Made by a program: the position numbers and the translations under genes
The notes under the pieces: model-generated
What the model saw: only the letters and a program-made list of their open reading frames with translations
What the model was told of the DNA's origin: nothing
Database searches by the model: none
Assembly: GCF_018129065.1 (NCBI RefSeq)
Contig: NZ_JAAEDM010000037.1
Coordinates: 1-44,415 of the forward strand
Source: Neoroseomonas soli
GTDB taxonomy: Bacteria; Pseudomonadota; Alphaproteobacteria; Acetobacterales; Acetobacteraceae
Length of the DNA stretch: 44,415 bases
Direction: 5' to 3'
In this document: positions 9,803 through 19,001 of the stretch, in pieces
How positions within the stretch are numbered: position 1 is the stretch's first letter
Layout: the number at the start of each line of letters is the position of its first letter

Positions 9803-10741
9803 TCATGCGGCGACCTCCCCGAGCGGCACCGGTTCGGGCCGTGCGAGCAACGCCGTGGCTTCCTCCGCCACCCGCGTCGCCGACAGCGACCCCATCGGCG
9901 CCGCACCCCGCGGGCCCTTGGCCAGGACGGCCAGCGCCCGCATCCCCACCGGCGCGTATTCCGAGGCCGGGGTCGGCCCGAACAGCCCGATGGTCGGCGT
10001 GCCCGTCGCGGCCGAGAGATGCATCAGGCCGGAATCATTGCCCACGAACAGCGCGCAGCGGGCGAGGACGGCCGCGGCCTCCGGCAGGTCCAGCGCGCCG
10101 ACCAGGTCCACCGCGCCCAGCAGGCCCTCGAGCACGGGTGCGGCCATGGCGCGCTCCTGCTCCCCGGGGCCGCCGAGGACCACGATGCGCGCGCCTTCCA
10201 ATGCACCGCCCGGCCCGGTCAGCAGCCGGGCCAGCGTCAGGAAGCGGTCCGCCGGCCACACCTTGCGCGCCCAGTTCGCCGTCGGCCCGAGCGCCAAGAC
10301 CGGGCCGCCGGGCGGGACCAGCGTTTCGGCGCGCGCCGCCTCCTCCGGCCCGAACCAGGCGACCGGGCGCGGTGCCGGGCTGACGCCAAGGGTCTGGGCG
10401 ATGTGCAGCAGCCGGTGCCCGGGCCGCCGCCCGCCGCGCATCACCGCGCGCCGCCGCGCCGCCAGCAGCCAGGCGATGGCCGAACCGCGCAGGTCCACCA
10501 CCAGGTCCCAGCGCCGGAACGCCACCTGCGACCACAGCCCCAGCCAGTGCAGGCCGAACCGCTTCTTCTCGATCGGGATGATGCGCTCGAGCGCCGGCAT
10601 CCGGCGGAACACGCCTTCCGCCACGCGCCCGACCGCGACGGTGAAGCGGGCCTGCGGATGGGCATGCATCAGGTGGTCGAGCAGCCCGGTGGACAGCACG
10701 GCATCGCCGATCCGGGTCGAGGTGATGAAGAGGATGTGCAC
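9803..10741 (-). CDS. Glycosyltransferase family 9, heptosyltransferase-like
   Basis: 312 residues. The start MHILFITSTRIGDAVLSTGL is the characteristic N-terminal strand and GD loop of ADP-heptose:LPS heptosyltransferases (WaaC/WaaF/WaaQ class). A middle segment GPTANWARKVWP at about 191-202 is the donor-binding loop at the start of the second domain, and GNDSGLMHLSAATGTPTIGLFG near 253-274 is the C-terminal nucleotide-sugar loop typical of GT9. It therefore most likely adds a heptose or similar sugar to lipid A-Kdo or core. It begins the minus-strand glycan run, divergent from ygfZ across a 204-base repeat-filled gap. Confidence 0.9.
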   Translation of the reverse strand: MHILFITSTRIGDAVLSTGLLDHLMHAHPQARFTVAVGRVAEGVFRRMPALERIIPIEKKRFGLHWLGLWSQVAFRRWDLVVDLRGSAIAWLLAARRRAVMRGGRRPGHRLLHIAQTLGVSPAPRPVAWFGPEEAARAETLVPPGGPVLALGPTANWARKVWPADRFLTLARLLTGPGGALEGARIVVLGGPGEQERAMAAPVLEGLLGAVDLVGALDLPEAAAVLARCALFVGNDSGLMHLSAATGTPTIGLFGPTPASEYAPVGMRALAVLAKGPRGAAPMGSLSATRVAEEATALLARPEPVPLGEVAA

Positions 10742-10753
10742 GCGCCGCGCTTA

Positions 10754-10914
10754 CCACGCCCCGCCCGCGCGGGGGAGGTTGCGTGGATCTCGGAGTGGGG
10801 ATCGGCAGCCTGCCCCACGCCCCGCCCGCGTGGGGGCGAGGTTGCACTCCCCGGGCGCAATTCCCGCGTCGCGGCGGCGGCGGCCACGCCTCGCCCGCGC
10901 GGGGGGAGGTTGCA
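10754..10914. repeat. Three spaced copies of a GC-rich palindromic unit
   Basis: The unit CCACGCCYCGCCCGCGYGG (then GGGnGAGGTTGC) occurs at 10754-10782, 10815-10845 and 10883-10913, at spacings of about 61 and 68 bases, all in the same direction. Each folds on itself; in the middle copy CCCCACGC (10813-10820) pairs with GCGTGGGG (10828-10835) around a CCCGCCC loop. The spacers are unrelated to each other. The units occupy nearly all of the divergent gap between the GT9 gene and ygfZ. Confidence 0.8.
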
Positions 10915-10945
10915 CTGCCGCCCCATCCGGCACACCTGATACGGC

Positions 10946-11770
10946 ATGAGCCTCGCCTACCTCCCCGATCGGGGCGTGCTGGAGGTGGCCGGCCCGGATC
11001 GGGCCGCCTTCCTGCAGGGCCTCGTCTCCAACGACGTCACCGGCATCGCCCCCGGCCAGGCGGTGTGGGCGGCCCTGCTCACGCCCCAGGGCAAGTGGCT
11101 GGCGGATTTCTTCGTCATCCCGGCCGGCGACGCCCTGCTGCTCGACGCCGAGCGCGCTCAGGTGCCGGGCCTCGTCCAGCGGCTGACGCGCTTCCGGCTG
11201 CGGTCGAAGGTGACGCTGCGCGACGCCTCCGAGGACTGGCATGTCCACGCCGCCTGGGGCGGCGCGCCGCCGGCCGAGGGTCTGGTCATCCCCGACCCGC
11301 GCCTTCCCGAGGCCGGCTGGCGCGTCCTGGACCCCGCGCCGCTGGCCTCGGATGCGTCGGCCGAGGACTACGACCTCCATCGCTTGGCCCTCGGCCTGCC
11401 CGACGGGTCGAAGGACATGGAGAGCGAGAAGTCGGTGCTGCTCGAGGCCGGCTTCGACGAACTCAACGGCGTCTCCTGGTCCAAGGGCTGCTACATGGGC
11501 CAGGAACTGACGGCACGGACGCGCTACCGCGGCCTGGTGAAGCGGCGCCTGGTGCCTGTGGCGGTGGACGGGCCGCTGCCCGTTCGCGGCACAATCCTTG
11601 CCGGTCCCGACGGGGCCGAGGCTGGCGAGATGCGCTCCGGGCGCGACGGGCTGGGCCTTGCGCTGGTCCGGCTCAATGCCTTCGACCGCGCGCCGTTCCG
11701 CGCCGGCGAAGCCATGCTGACGCCCCGCATCCCCGCCTGGATGCGCCTGCCCGCGCGCGAGGAAGCATGA
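10946..11770 (+). CDS. ygfZ: Folate-binding protein YgfZ (Fe-S cluster maintenance, GcvT-like)
   Basis: 274 residues. Related to GcvT, YgfZ binds tetrahydrofolate and supports repair or assembly of certain Fe-S clusters. The family signature KGCYMGQE is at 180-187 and carries the conserved Cys182; the N-terminal LQGLVSNDV and TPQGKWLADFF segments are also typical. The start is preceded by no clear Shine-Dalgarno sequence. Its TGA overlaps the ATG of the methyltransferase gene by four bases. Confidence 0.93.
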   Translation: MSLAYLPDRGVLEVAGPDRAAFLQGLVSNDVTGIAPGQAVWAALLTPQGKWLADFFVIPAGDALLLDAERAQVPGLVQRLTRFRLRSKVTLRDASEDWHVHAAWGGAPPAEGLVIPDPRLPEAGWRVLDPAPLASDASAEDYDLHRLALGLPDGSKDMESEKSVLLEAGFDELNGVSWSKGCYMGQELTARTRYRGLVKRRLVPVAVDGPLPVRGTILAGPDGAEAGEMRSGRDGLGLALVRLNAFDRAPFRAGEAMLTPRIPAWMRLPAREEA

Positions 11771-12222
11771 GCGACCACGGCCCGGGCGTGCGCATCCCGC
11801 CGCCGGCCCTGGTGGCGGGGGCGCTCATTGCTGCCTGGGGGCTGCATCGGGTGGTGCCGGTGCCGCTCGGCCCGCCGCTTCCGGAACTCGGCCTGCTCGT
11901 CGTCTTCGCCGCCCTGGCGCTGATCGGGATGGCGGTGCTGGTGATGATGAAGGCCGGCAACGATCCCCGCCCGGACAAGCCCGACACCGCGCTGGTCGAG
12001 GCTGGGCCCTACCGCTTCAGCCGCAATCCGATCTACCTCGGCTTCCTGGTCGCGGCGGTGGGCTTCGCGCTGCGCTGGGGGGACCTCTGGGGCTGGCTGG
12101 CGGTGATCGCGAGCCACCTGATGCTCGACCGCCTGGTGGTGGCGAAGGAGGAAGCCTACCTCGCCACCCGCTTCGGACCCGCCTACGAGGGCTATCGCCG
12201 CCGCGTCCGTCGCTGGCTCTAG
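11767..12222 (+). CDS. Membrane methyltransferase, isoprenylcysteine carboxyl methyltransferase/PEMT-like
   Basis: 151 residues, three to four hydrophobic segments (about 13-28, 36-60, 90-105 and 108-122). The motif VEAGPYRFSRNPIYLGFL at about 78-95 is the SAM/phospholipid methyltransferase core of the ICMT-like family, and the C-terminal EEAYLATRFGPAYEGYRRRVRRW follows as in those proteins. Bacterial members methylate lipids or small molecules of unknown identity. The ATG overlaps the ygfZ stop, so the two are coupled. Its stop overlaps the convergent GNAT gene by four bases. Confidence 0.88.
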   Translation: MSDHGPGVRIPPPALVAGALIAAWGLHRVVPVPLGPPLPELGLLVVFAALALIGMAVLVMMKAGNDPRPDKPDTALVEAGPYRFSRNPIYLGFLVAAVGFALRWGDLWGWLAVIASHLMLDRLVVAKEEAYLATRFGPAYEGYRRRVRRWL

Positions 12223-12674
12223 CCAAGCCGCTTGCGCAGGAAGGAGCGCCGCTGGCCCGCCGGGTAGTCCTCGAGCACGCCGAACCTTTCGTAGCCGAGG
12301 GCGAGGTAGAAGGCCTCGGCCTGGAAGGTGTCGAGCCAGGCGGCGTGGCAGCCTGCCGCCGCGGCATGCGCCTCGGCCTGCGCCATCAGACGGCGCCCGG
12401 CACCGCGGCCGCGCAGGGAGGCATCCACCCATACCGCCTCGATGAAGAGCCAGCCCCAGGACATCACGCCGGACAGGCCGGCGAGCAGCCGGTCCTCCGC
12501 ATCCCGCAGCGCGATCCCGAAGCGGCTGGCCGCGTGCGGCACCGTCTCGCCGTGGAACGCGTTGATCCGGCGGCCGAGTTCCGCGCGGAAGCCGGGGTCG
12601 GGATCCGGGTCCAGCGTCATCGCGAGGCCCGCCGGCCAGTCTTCGTCCATGCCTGTCATCCTGAAACGGATCAT
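12219..12674 (-). CDS. GNAT-family N-acetyltransferase
   Basis: 151 residues from ATG 12674; a start at ATG 12659 (MTGMDEDW) is possible. The acetyl-CoA pyrophosphate loop RGRGAGRRLM at about 88-97 follows the strand WLFIEAVWVD, and the C-terminal AFYLALGYERFG is the usual GNAT ending. The substrate cannot be read from the sequence. Single gene convergent with the methyltransferase and divergent from the deacetylase. Confidence 0.88.
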   Translation of the reverse strand: MIRFRMTGMDEDWPAGLAMTLDPDPDPGFRAELGRRINAFHGETVPHAASRFGIALRDAEDRLLAGLSGVMSWGWLFIEAVWVDASLRGRGAGRRLMAQAEAHAAAAGCHAAWLDTFQAEAFYLALGYERFGVLEDYPAGQRRSFLRKRLG

Positions 12675-12738
12675 CGACCATGGCGCCGCCGGATGCTACG
12701 CGCCCCCGTCCACCGCATGACGCCGGAGGCGCCATCCC

Positions 12739-13509
12739 ATGTGCCGGTGCTGTCCCTCCATCCCGCCTCTGCCCGGCCGCCGCGACGTCCACCGCTTGCT
12801 GCTGGCCGCCGCCCTGGCGCCCGCCGGCCTGGCGGCCCCCGAAGCGAGGGCCGACGATCATGTCGCGCCGCGCCTGCACCTGGCGGCCGCCCCTGCGGGG
12901 CGCGCGAGGGTGGCGCTGACGCTGGATGCCTGCGCCGGCGCGGCCGACATGCGCGTCCTCGGCGGCCTGATGCGGCTGGGCGTCCGGGCGACGGTCTTCG
13001 TCACCGCCCGCTGGCTGCGCGCGAACCCCGGCACGGTCGCGCTGCTGCGGGAACGGCAGGACCTCTTTGCCTTGCAGAACCACGGCGAGCGGCACGTCGC
13101 CGCCGTGCTGGGGGCGGGGCGGCTCTTCGGACAGCCGGTCGCCGGCACGCTCGAGGGGGTGCGGCGGGAGGTGGAGGGCGGGGCCGCGGCCATCGTCGCC
13201 GCCGGCGCGCCGGCGCCGGGGTGGTATCGCGGCGCCACGGCGCTCTACAGCCCTGCCGCGCTCGCCGAGATCCGCGGCATGGGGCTGCGTGTCGCGGGCT
13301 TCTCGGTGAACGCCGACCAGGGGGCGTCGCTGCCGGCGGCGCAGGTGGCGCGCCGGATCGCCGCGGCCCGCGACGGTGATGTCATCATCGCCCACACCAA
13401 TCGCCCCGACCGCCCGAGCGGGCCGGGCGTGGTGGAAGGCGCCGCGATGCTCCAGGCGCGGGGCACCGCCTTCGCCTGGCTGGACGGGGAGGCCATGGTC
13501 GAGGCGTAG
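12739..13509 (+). CDS. Secreted polysaccharide deacetylase-family protein
   Basis: 256 residues. A hydrophobic stretch at about 19-38 after several Arg, ending in EARA, looks like a signal peptide or anchor, so the domain is periplasmic. The NodB-like fold is seen in VALTLDACAGAAD (Asp63), QNHGERH (His115 and His119), WYRGAT and GDVIIAHTN. The normal TFDDG motif is replaced by TLDACAG: the second Asp is Ala64, with Asp70 seven residues after the first Asp. This DAC form defines a subgroup of proteobacterial deacetylase-like proteins. Substrate, perhaps an N-acetylated glycan, is unknown. Confidence 0.82.
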   Translation: MCRCCPSIPPLPGRRDVHRLLLAAALAPAGLAAPEARADDHVAPRLHLAAAPAGRARVALTLDACAGAADMRVLGGLMRLGVRATVFVTARWLRANPGTVALLRERQDLFALQNHGERHVAAVLGAGRLFGQPVAGTLEGVRREVEGGAAAIVAAGAPAPGWYRGATALYSPAALAEIRGMGLRVAGFSVNADQGASLPAAQVARRIAAARDGDVIIAHTNRPDRPSGPGVVEGAAMLQARGTAFAWLDGEAMVEA

Positions 13510-13855
13510 GCCACCCCGCCCAGTTTATCGACCGGTGACGTTTGCCCGACACGGCGTGCCGGCCATGACCAGCCCGGCCGCCCAGCCCTTGGCCGATCCG
13601 CCGGTCCCGGGCGTCGCGCCCGCACGCGTGCAGAAGCATTTGGACTTCAAGCAGGCGCTGACACGCTGCCTGGTCCACCGGACGCGCCGTTGACCGCCGC
13701 CCGGCGGGCCGTCTTCGAAAGCGTGGAACAGCGCCTGCGCGGCTCCGCCGAGGTCGCCTTTGTCAGCGTGAAGGCGGGGCGCGGGATGATGGCGCGGTGG
13801 GCAGGGCCGACGACATAGGCTTTACGCCGTCCCTCGGCCCTTCCCGTCGCACGCC
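13510..13855. other. 346-base region without a convincing gene; possible pair of small ORFs
   Basis: Two short plus-strand frames can be read: 13565-13693 (42 codons from ATG, MTSPAAQPL start) and 13690-13818 (TTG overlapping the first stop as TTGA, with AVFESVEQRLRG). They are one base out of phase and might be the decayed or frameshifted remains of a single small gene, or a coupled pair. Codon pattern is only partly gene-like and I recognise no family. A weak inverted repeat TCGCACG/CGTGCGA (13847-13868) spans the ppdK stop codon. Nothing else is seen. Confidence 0.3.
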
Positions 13856-16528
13856 CTACGCCGTGCGATCCGTCCCTCCGCCTGCCAGCGCCGCCTGCGC
13901 CGCGGCAAGCCGGGCCACCGGCACGCGGTAGGGCGAGCAGGACACGTAATCGAGCCCGACGCTCTCGCAGAAGGCGATCGAGGACGGGTCGCCACCGTGC
14001 TCGCCGCAGATGCCGAGCTTGAGCGTGGACTTCACGCGGCGGCCCTTCTCGGCCGCGATCCTGACCAGTTCGCCGACGCCGTCCGGGTCGATCGACACGA
14101 ACGGATCCTTCGGGAAGATGCCCTTCTCGACGTAGAGCGGCAGGAACTTGCCGGCGTCGTCGCGGGACAGGCCGAAGGTGGTCTGCGTCAGGTCATTGGT
14201 GCCGAAGGAGAAGAAGTCGGCCGCTTCCGCGATCGCGTCGGCCGTCAGGGCCGCGCGCGGCAGTTCGATCATCGTGCCGACGCTGTATTCCACATGGTAC
14301 TTCGTCTCGGCGAAGACTTCCTGCGCCACGCGGTCGACCAGGGCGCGCGTGATCTCGAGCTCGCGGCGGGTGGCCACCAGCGGGATCATGACCTCCGGGT
14401 GCGGCGCCTTGTGGGTTTCCTTGCCGATCTGGCAGGCGGCCTCGAAGATCGCGCGGGCCTGCATCTCGTAGATCTCGGGGTAGGAGATGCCGAGGCGGCA
14501 GCCGCGGTGGCCGAGCATCGGGTTCGCTTCGCCGAGTTCCTGCGCGCGGCGGTGCATCGCCTCGACATCCGCGCCGAGGGACTTCGCCACCTCTGCAATC
14601 TCGAAATCCGTGTGCGGCAGGAATTCGTGCAGCGGCGGGTCGAGCAGGCGGATGGTGACCGGCAACCCCGCCATGATGCGGAACAGGTCCACGAAATCCT
14701 GCCGCTGGAACGGCAGCAGGCGGCCGAGCGCCGCACGGCGGCCGGACTCCGTCTCCGCCATGATCATCTGGCGCACCGCGCCGATGCGCTCGGGGTCGAA
14801 GAACATGTGCTCGGTACGGCAGAGGCCGATGCCCTCGGCGCCGAACTTGCGCGCCGTCTCGGCATCCAGCGGGGTCTCGGCGTTGGCGCGCACCCGCAGG
14901 CGCCGCACCTCGTCCGCCCAGCCCATCAGCGTCGAGAAGTCGCCGGAGAGCTGCGGCTCGACCATGGCGACGGAGCCGACGAAGACTTCGCCGGTGCCAC
15001 CGTCGATGGTCAGCACTTCGCCGCCGCGCACCTGGACGCCGCCGGAGGAGAGCACCTGGTTGTTGTAGTCCACCGAGATGCCGCCGCAGCCGGCGACGCA
15101 GGGGCGGCCCATGCCGCGGGCGACGACGGCGGCGTGGCTGGTCATGCCGCCGCGCGTGGTCAGGATGCCCTTGGCGGCATGCATGCCGTGGATGTCCTCG
15201 GGGGACGTCTCGATGCGCACGAGGATGACGGACTCACCCTTCTGCGCGCGCGCCTCGGCCTCATCCGCTGAGAACACGACGATGCCGCAGGCCGCGCCGG
15301 GCGAGGCCGGCAGGCCCTTCGCCAGCACCTTGCGCGGCGCCTTCGGGTCGAGCGTCGGATGCAGCAACTGGTCGAGCGCGGCGGGGTTCACGCGCTTCAC
15401 GGCTTCCGCGTGGTCGATCAGCCCCTCGCGCGCCATGTCCACGGCGATCTTGAGCGAGGCCGCAGCGGTGCGCTTCCCGTTGCGCGTCTGCAGCATGTAG
15501 AGCTTGTTCGACTGGACCGTGAACTCGATGTCCTGCATGTCGGCGTAGTGGCGCTCGAGCGTCTCGCGCACCTTTACGAGTTCCGCGTAGGCGGCGGGCA
15601 TGGCCTCTTCCATGCTGCGCTCACCCACCTTCGAGCGCGCCATGGACATGGGCTGCGGGGTGCGGATGCCGGCGACGACGTCCTCGCCCTGCGCGTTGAT
15701 CAGGTACTCGCCGTAGAAGATGTTCTCGCCGGTGGACGGGTCGCGGGTGAAGCAGACGCCGGTCGCGCAGTCCTGGCCCATGTTGCCGAAGACCATCGCC
15801 TGGACGTTCACCGCCGTGCCCCATTCGGCCGGGATGTCGTGCAGGCGGCGATAGGTGACGGCGCGCTGGTTCTGCCAGGAGCCGAACACCGCGCCGACCG
15901 CGCCCCAGAGCTGCTCCCACGGATCCTGCGGGAAGGGCTTGCCGGTGACCTCGCGGACCATCTCCTTGTAGCCATCGACCACGCGATGCCATTCGGAGGC
16001 GGTAAGCTCGGTGTCCTCGAACTTCCCGGTATCGAGCTTCACGTGCTCGATGATTTCCTCGAACCGGTGGTGATCCACGCCGAGCACGACCGAGCCGTAC
16101 ATCTGGATGAAGCGGCGGTAGGAATCCCACGCGAAGCGGGCGTCGCCGGATGCGGTGACCAGGCCCTCGACGGTGGCGTCGTTCAGGCCGAGGTTGAGCA
16201 CCGTGTCCATCATGCCCGGCATGGAGACGCGGGCGCCGGAGCGCACCGAGACCAGCAGCGGCCTGTGGTTGTCGCCGAAGCGGGTGCCGACGGCTTCCTC
16301 GACGCGGGCGAGGCCCTGCTGCACCTGCGCTTCCAGGTCGGCGGGGTACTGCCGCTCATGCTGGTAGTACCAGGTGCAGACCTCGGTCGTGATGGTGAAC
16401 CCCGGCGGGACCGGCAGGCCGATGGAGGCCATCTCGGCCAGGTTCGCGCCCTTGCCGCCGAGGAGATTGCGCATGTCGGCGCGACCCTCGTTGCGGCCGG
16501 CACCGAATGAATAGACCCACTGCGTCAT
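13856..16528 (-). CDS. ppdK: Pyruvate, phosphate dikinase
   Basis: 890 residues from ATG 16528, preceded by a GGGGGAG ribosome-binding site. PPDK interconverts pyruvate, ATP and phosphate with PEP, AMP and pyrophosphate. The N-terminal ATP-grasp domain starts with NLLGGKGANLAEM; the phosphohistidine domain has GGMTSHAAVVARGMGRPCV with the swivelling His at about 465; the C-terminal TIM barrel has LGHRGCRLG and GICGEHGGDP with the acid/base Cys near 841. It lies 13 bases after glyS, the common glyQ-glyS-ppdK order of alphaproteobacteria. Confidence 0.97.
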   Translation of the reverse strand: MTQWVYSFGAGRNEGRADMRNLLGGKGANLAEMASIGLPVPPGFTITTEVCTWYYQHERQYPADLEAQVQQGLARVEEAVGTRFGDNHRPLLVSVRSGARVSMPGMMDTVLNLGLNDATVEGLVTASGDARFAWDSYRRFIQMYGSVVLGVDHHRFEEIIEHVKLDTGKFEDTELTASEWHRVVDGYKEMVREVTGKPFPQDPWEQLWGAVGAVFGSWQNQRAVTYRRLHDIPAEWGTAVNVQAMVFGNMGQDCATGVCFTRDPSTGENIFYGEYLINAQGEDVVAGIRTPQPMSMARSKVGERSMEEAMPAAYAELVKVRETLERHYADMQDIEFTVQSNKLYMLQTRNGKRTAAASLKIAVDMAREGLIDHAEAVKRVNPAALDQLLHPTLDPKAPRKVLAKGLPASPGAACGIVVFSADEAEARAQKGESVILVRIETSPEDIHGMHAAKGILTTRGGMTSHAAVVARGMGRPCVAGCGGISVDYNNQVLSSGGVQVRGGEVLTIDGGTGEVFVGSVAMVEPQLSGDFSTLMGWADEVRRLRVRANAETPLDAETARKFGAEGIGLCRTEHMFFDPERIGAVRQMIMAETESGRRAALGRLLPFQRQDFVDLFRIMAGLPVTIRLLDPPLHEFLPHTDFEIAEVAKSLGADVEAMHRRAQELGEANPMLGHRGCRLGISYPEIYEMQARAIFEAACQIGKETHKAPHPEVMIPLVATRRELEITRALVDRVAQEVFAETKYHVEYSVGTMIELPRAALTADAIAEAADFFSFGTNDLTQTTFGLSRDDAGKFLPLYVEKGIFPKDPFVSIDPDGVGELVRIAAEKGRRVKSTLKLGICGEHGGDPSSIAFCESVGLDYVSCSPYRVPVARLAAAQAALAGGGTDRTA

Positions 16529-16541
16529 CGGGGGCTCCCCC

Positions 16542-19001
16542 TCAGGCTTCGATCTTCGAGAAATCCGCCACCGCGTCCATTGTGGCACGAAGGCGGGCGA
16601 GTAGTTTCAAACGATTGCGGCGGAGTTCCGGCGCGGGATCGTTGACGATCACCTTGTCGAAGAAGGCGTCCACCGGTGCGCGCAGGGTGGCCATGGCTTC
16701 CATCGCACGCTCGAAATCCTCGGCCGAGATGTCGAGTTCGATGCGGGCGGCGGCGGCTTCCAGCGCGGCGGCGAGGGCTTCTTCCTCATGCGCCTTGAGC
16801 AGGTGGCGCTCATAGCCGGTGTCGTAGGCGTGGCCGTCGCGCTTTTCCTCGATGCGGAGGATGTTCGCGGCGCGGCGATGGGCGGTGAGGAGGTCGGCGC
16901 CGTCCTCCGATTCCACGAAGGCGCGGACGGCGTCGGCGCGGCGCAGCAGCCGGTTGAGGTCGTCGTCCGGGGCGGCGCCGAGAACGGCGGTGACGACGTC
17001 GTGGCGCAGGCCGTCGGCGCGGAGCTGGACGCGGAGGCGGTCGGTGAGGAAGTCGAGGACTGCTGCGGCAGTCGGCTTTGCCAAGAGTTCGTGGGCAATC
17101 TTCACCGCTCGCACGTACATCATGCGCGTGTCGATCGCGAACGGAAGGTCGCCTTCATCGACACCGTGCTCTGCAAGCACGTTCGCAGCCCATGCGAAAA
17201 CTTGGTCAGATGGCGCCTGCACGAGATCGTCAACCGGGTTCTCGCTATAGATCCACGACTTCGGATTGAGATCGTTGAACCGCGACAAGCGCGCTGCAAT
17301 CTCGTTCAAGGCGTCGGCATTATTGGTATCGGCAATCGCTCGATCGAGTAGGCCGTCGGCATTTGCGAGAATGGCAGCTGGTGACGTCCGTAGCGTGGCG
17401 AGGACTTCCTGGCCCGGCGTAACAGTTCCCTCATTGAGCGCACGGCTCAAGTCGTCCATGAGCTTGAACTGGGAACCAGCAAGAGACTCAGCCAGCAGGC
17501 GCACGGCCTCAAAGAGTACTGACTGCAGGCTCAGCCGCAGCCCATTCTCCCGCACGATGCGGATGACGCCCAGTGCCGCCCGCCGCAGCGCGAAGGGATC
17601 GCCCGAGCCGGTTGGCTTCTCGCCCACAGCAAAGAAGCCCGCGAGCTGGTCCAGCTTATCCGCCAGCGCCACCGCGATCGCCACGGCCTCGGACGGCACC
17701 TCGTCCTGCGGGCCGAGCGGCCGGTAATGCGCGGCGATGGCTTCCGCCACGCGTGGGTTCTCCCCCTGAGCGAGCGCGTAGTAGCGCCCCATCACGCCCT
17801 GCAACTCGGGGAACTCGCCCACCATCCCGGAAGCGAGGTCGGCCTTCGCCAGCCGCGCCGCGCGCGCGGCCAGCGCCGGTTCCGCGCCGACCTTCTCCCC
17901 GATCAGCCGCGCCAGCCGTTCGAGCCGCGCGACGCGCTGGCCCTGGGTGCCGAGCTTCGCGTGGAACACCACGGAATCGAGCTTGGGCAGGAAGGATTCC
18001 AGCGACTGCTTGCGGTCGAGGTCCCAGAAGAACCGCGCATCCGCCAGCCGCGCGCGCAGCACGCGCTCATTGCCCGCGACGATGGCCGCGCCGCCGTCGG
18101 GTGCGGCGATGTTCGACACCAGCGCGAAGCGCGGCGCGGCGGACCCGTCCGCGCGCCGCAGCGCGAAATACCGCTGGTTCACGCGCATCGTCGTGCGCAT
18201 GACCTCGGGCGGCAGGTCCATGAAGGCGTCGTCGATGCGGCCGAGCAGCGGCACCGGCCATTCCACCAGCCCCGCGACCTCGGCCACCAGGCCTTCGTCC
18301 GGGACCACGGTCAGGCCCTCGGTGGAAGCGAGCGCAGCGATGCCGTCGCGGATCAGCGCGGCGCGCTCGGCGCCGTCCAGCACCACCTTCCGCTCGCGCA
18401 GCCCGGCCTCGTAGTCGATGAAGCCACGCACCGCGAAGGCGCCGGGCGCCATGATGCGGTGGCCCTCGGTTTCGGTGCCGGAAGCCAGCCCGTGGCCGTC
18501 ATCCTCGTTCGCGCGCAGGTCGAAGGGCACGACCTCGCCGTCCAGCACGCAGAGGATGCGCTTCAGCGGCCGCACCCAGGCCATGCTGGAACGTCCACCC
18601 CAGCGCATCGACTTGGGCCAGGGGAAGGCGCGGATCACGGCGGGGACCGCAGCCGCGACGAGCGCGCGCGCCTCCACCGTCTCGCCCGGCTTCGCCAGCA
18701 CCCAGAACTGGCCTTCCTGCTTCAGCGCATCGCGCGTCGCGCCGTGCTTGCGGAGGAATCCGTCCAGCGCCTGCTCGGGCGCGCCGACGCGCGGGCCGCG
18801 TTCCTCCTTGCCCTCGGTCGTCACGCTTGCGCGCAGGCTCGCCGTCAGGCCGACGCGGCGCGGGCCGGAGAAGCCACGCGGCGCGCCGTCCAGCAGCGCG
18901 GCACAGCGTTCGGAGAACAGGCGAACCAGGTCCTCCGCCGCGCGCGCCTGCATGCGCGCCGGGATCTCCTCGGAGAAGAGTTCGAGAAGCAGTTCAGCCA
19001 C
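16542..19001 (-). CDS. glyS: Glycyl-tRNA synthetase beta subunit, with a large internal insertion
   Basis: 819 residues from GTG 19001, which overlaps the end of glyQ by eight bases; [14 protein letters not shown] is the conserved N-terminus. The beta subunit binds and edits or positions tRNA-Gly in the alpha2beta2 enzyme. Conserved blocks include [55 protein letters not shown] and, at the C-terminus, [12 protein letters not shown]. The E. coli subunit has 689 residues; almost all of the extra 130 lies at about residues 508-647, between VRLLAESL and [10 protein letters not shown], which are nearly adjacent in E. coli. That part (about 17061-17480) is encoded by DNA of only 50-63% GC per 60-base line against about 70% on either side. 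The frame is open throughout. Confidence 0.95.
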   Translation of the reverse strand: MAELLLELFSEEIPARMQARAAEDLVRLFSERCAALLDGAPRGFSGPRRVGLTASLRASVTTEGKEERGPRVGAPEQALDGFLRKHGATRDALKQEGQFWVLAKPGETVEARALVAAAVPAVIRAFPWPKSMRWGGRSSMAWVRPLKRILCVLDGEVVPFDLRANEDDGHGLASGTETEGHRIMAPGAFAVRGFIDYEAGLRERKVVLDGAERAALIRDGIAALASTEGLTVVPDEGLVAEVAGLVEWPVPLLGRIDDAFMDLPPEVMRTTMRVNQRYFALRRADGSAAPRFALVSNIAAPDGGAAIVAGNERVLRARLADARFFWDLDRKQSLESFLPKLDSVVFHAKLGTQGQRVARLERLARLIGEKVGAEPALAARAARLAKADLASGMVGEFPELQGVMGRYYALAQGENPRVAEAIAAHYRPLGPQDEVPSEAVAIAVALADKLDQLAGFFAVGEKPTGSGDPFALRRAALGVIRIVRENGLRLSLQSVLFEAVRLLAESLAGSQFKLMDDLSRALNEGTVTPGQEVLATLRTSPAAILANADGLLDRAIADTNNADALNEIAARLSRFNDLNPKSWIYSENPVDDLVQAPSDQVFAWAANVLAEHGVDEGDLPFAIDTRMMYVRAVKIAHELLAKPTAAAVLDFLTDRLRVQLRADGLRHDVVTAVLGAAPDDDLNRLLRRADAVRAFVESEDGADLLTAHRRAANILRIEEKRDGHAYDTGYERHLLKAHEEEALAAALEAAAARIELDISAEDFERAMEAMATLRAPVDAFFDKVIVNDPAPELRRNRLKLLARLRATMDAVADFSKIEA

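Noticed and set aside
10754..10914. CRISPR-like array (three repeats with unequal spacers)
   Set aside because: Only three imperfect units, spacers of about 30-37 bases share G/C-rich low complexity, no cas genes nearby; fits dispersed palindromic repeats better.
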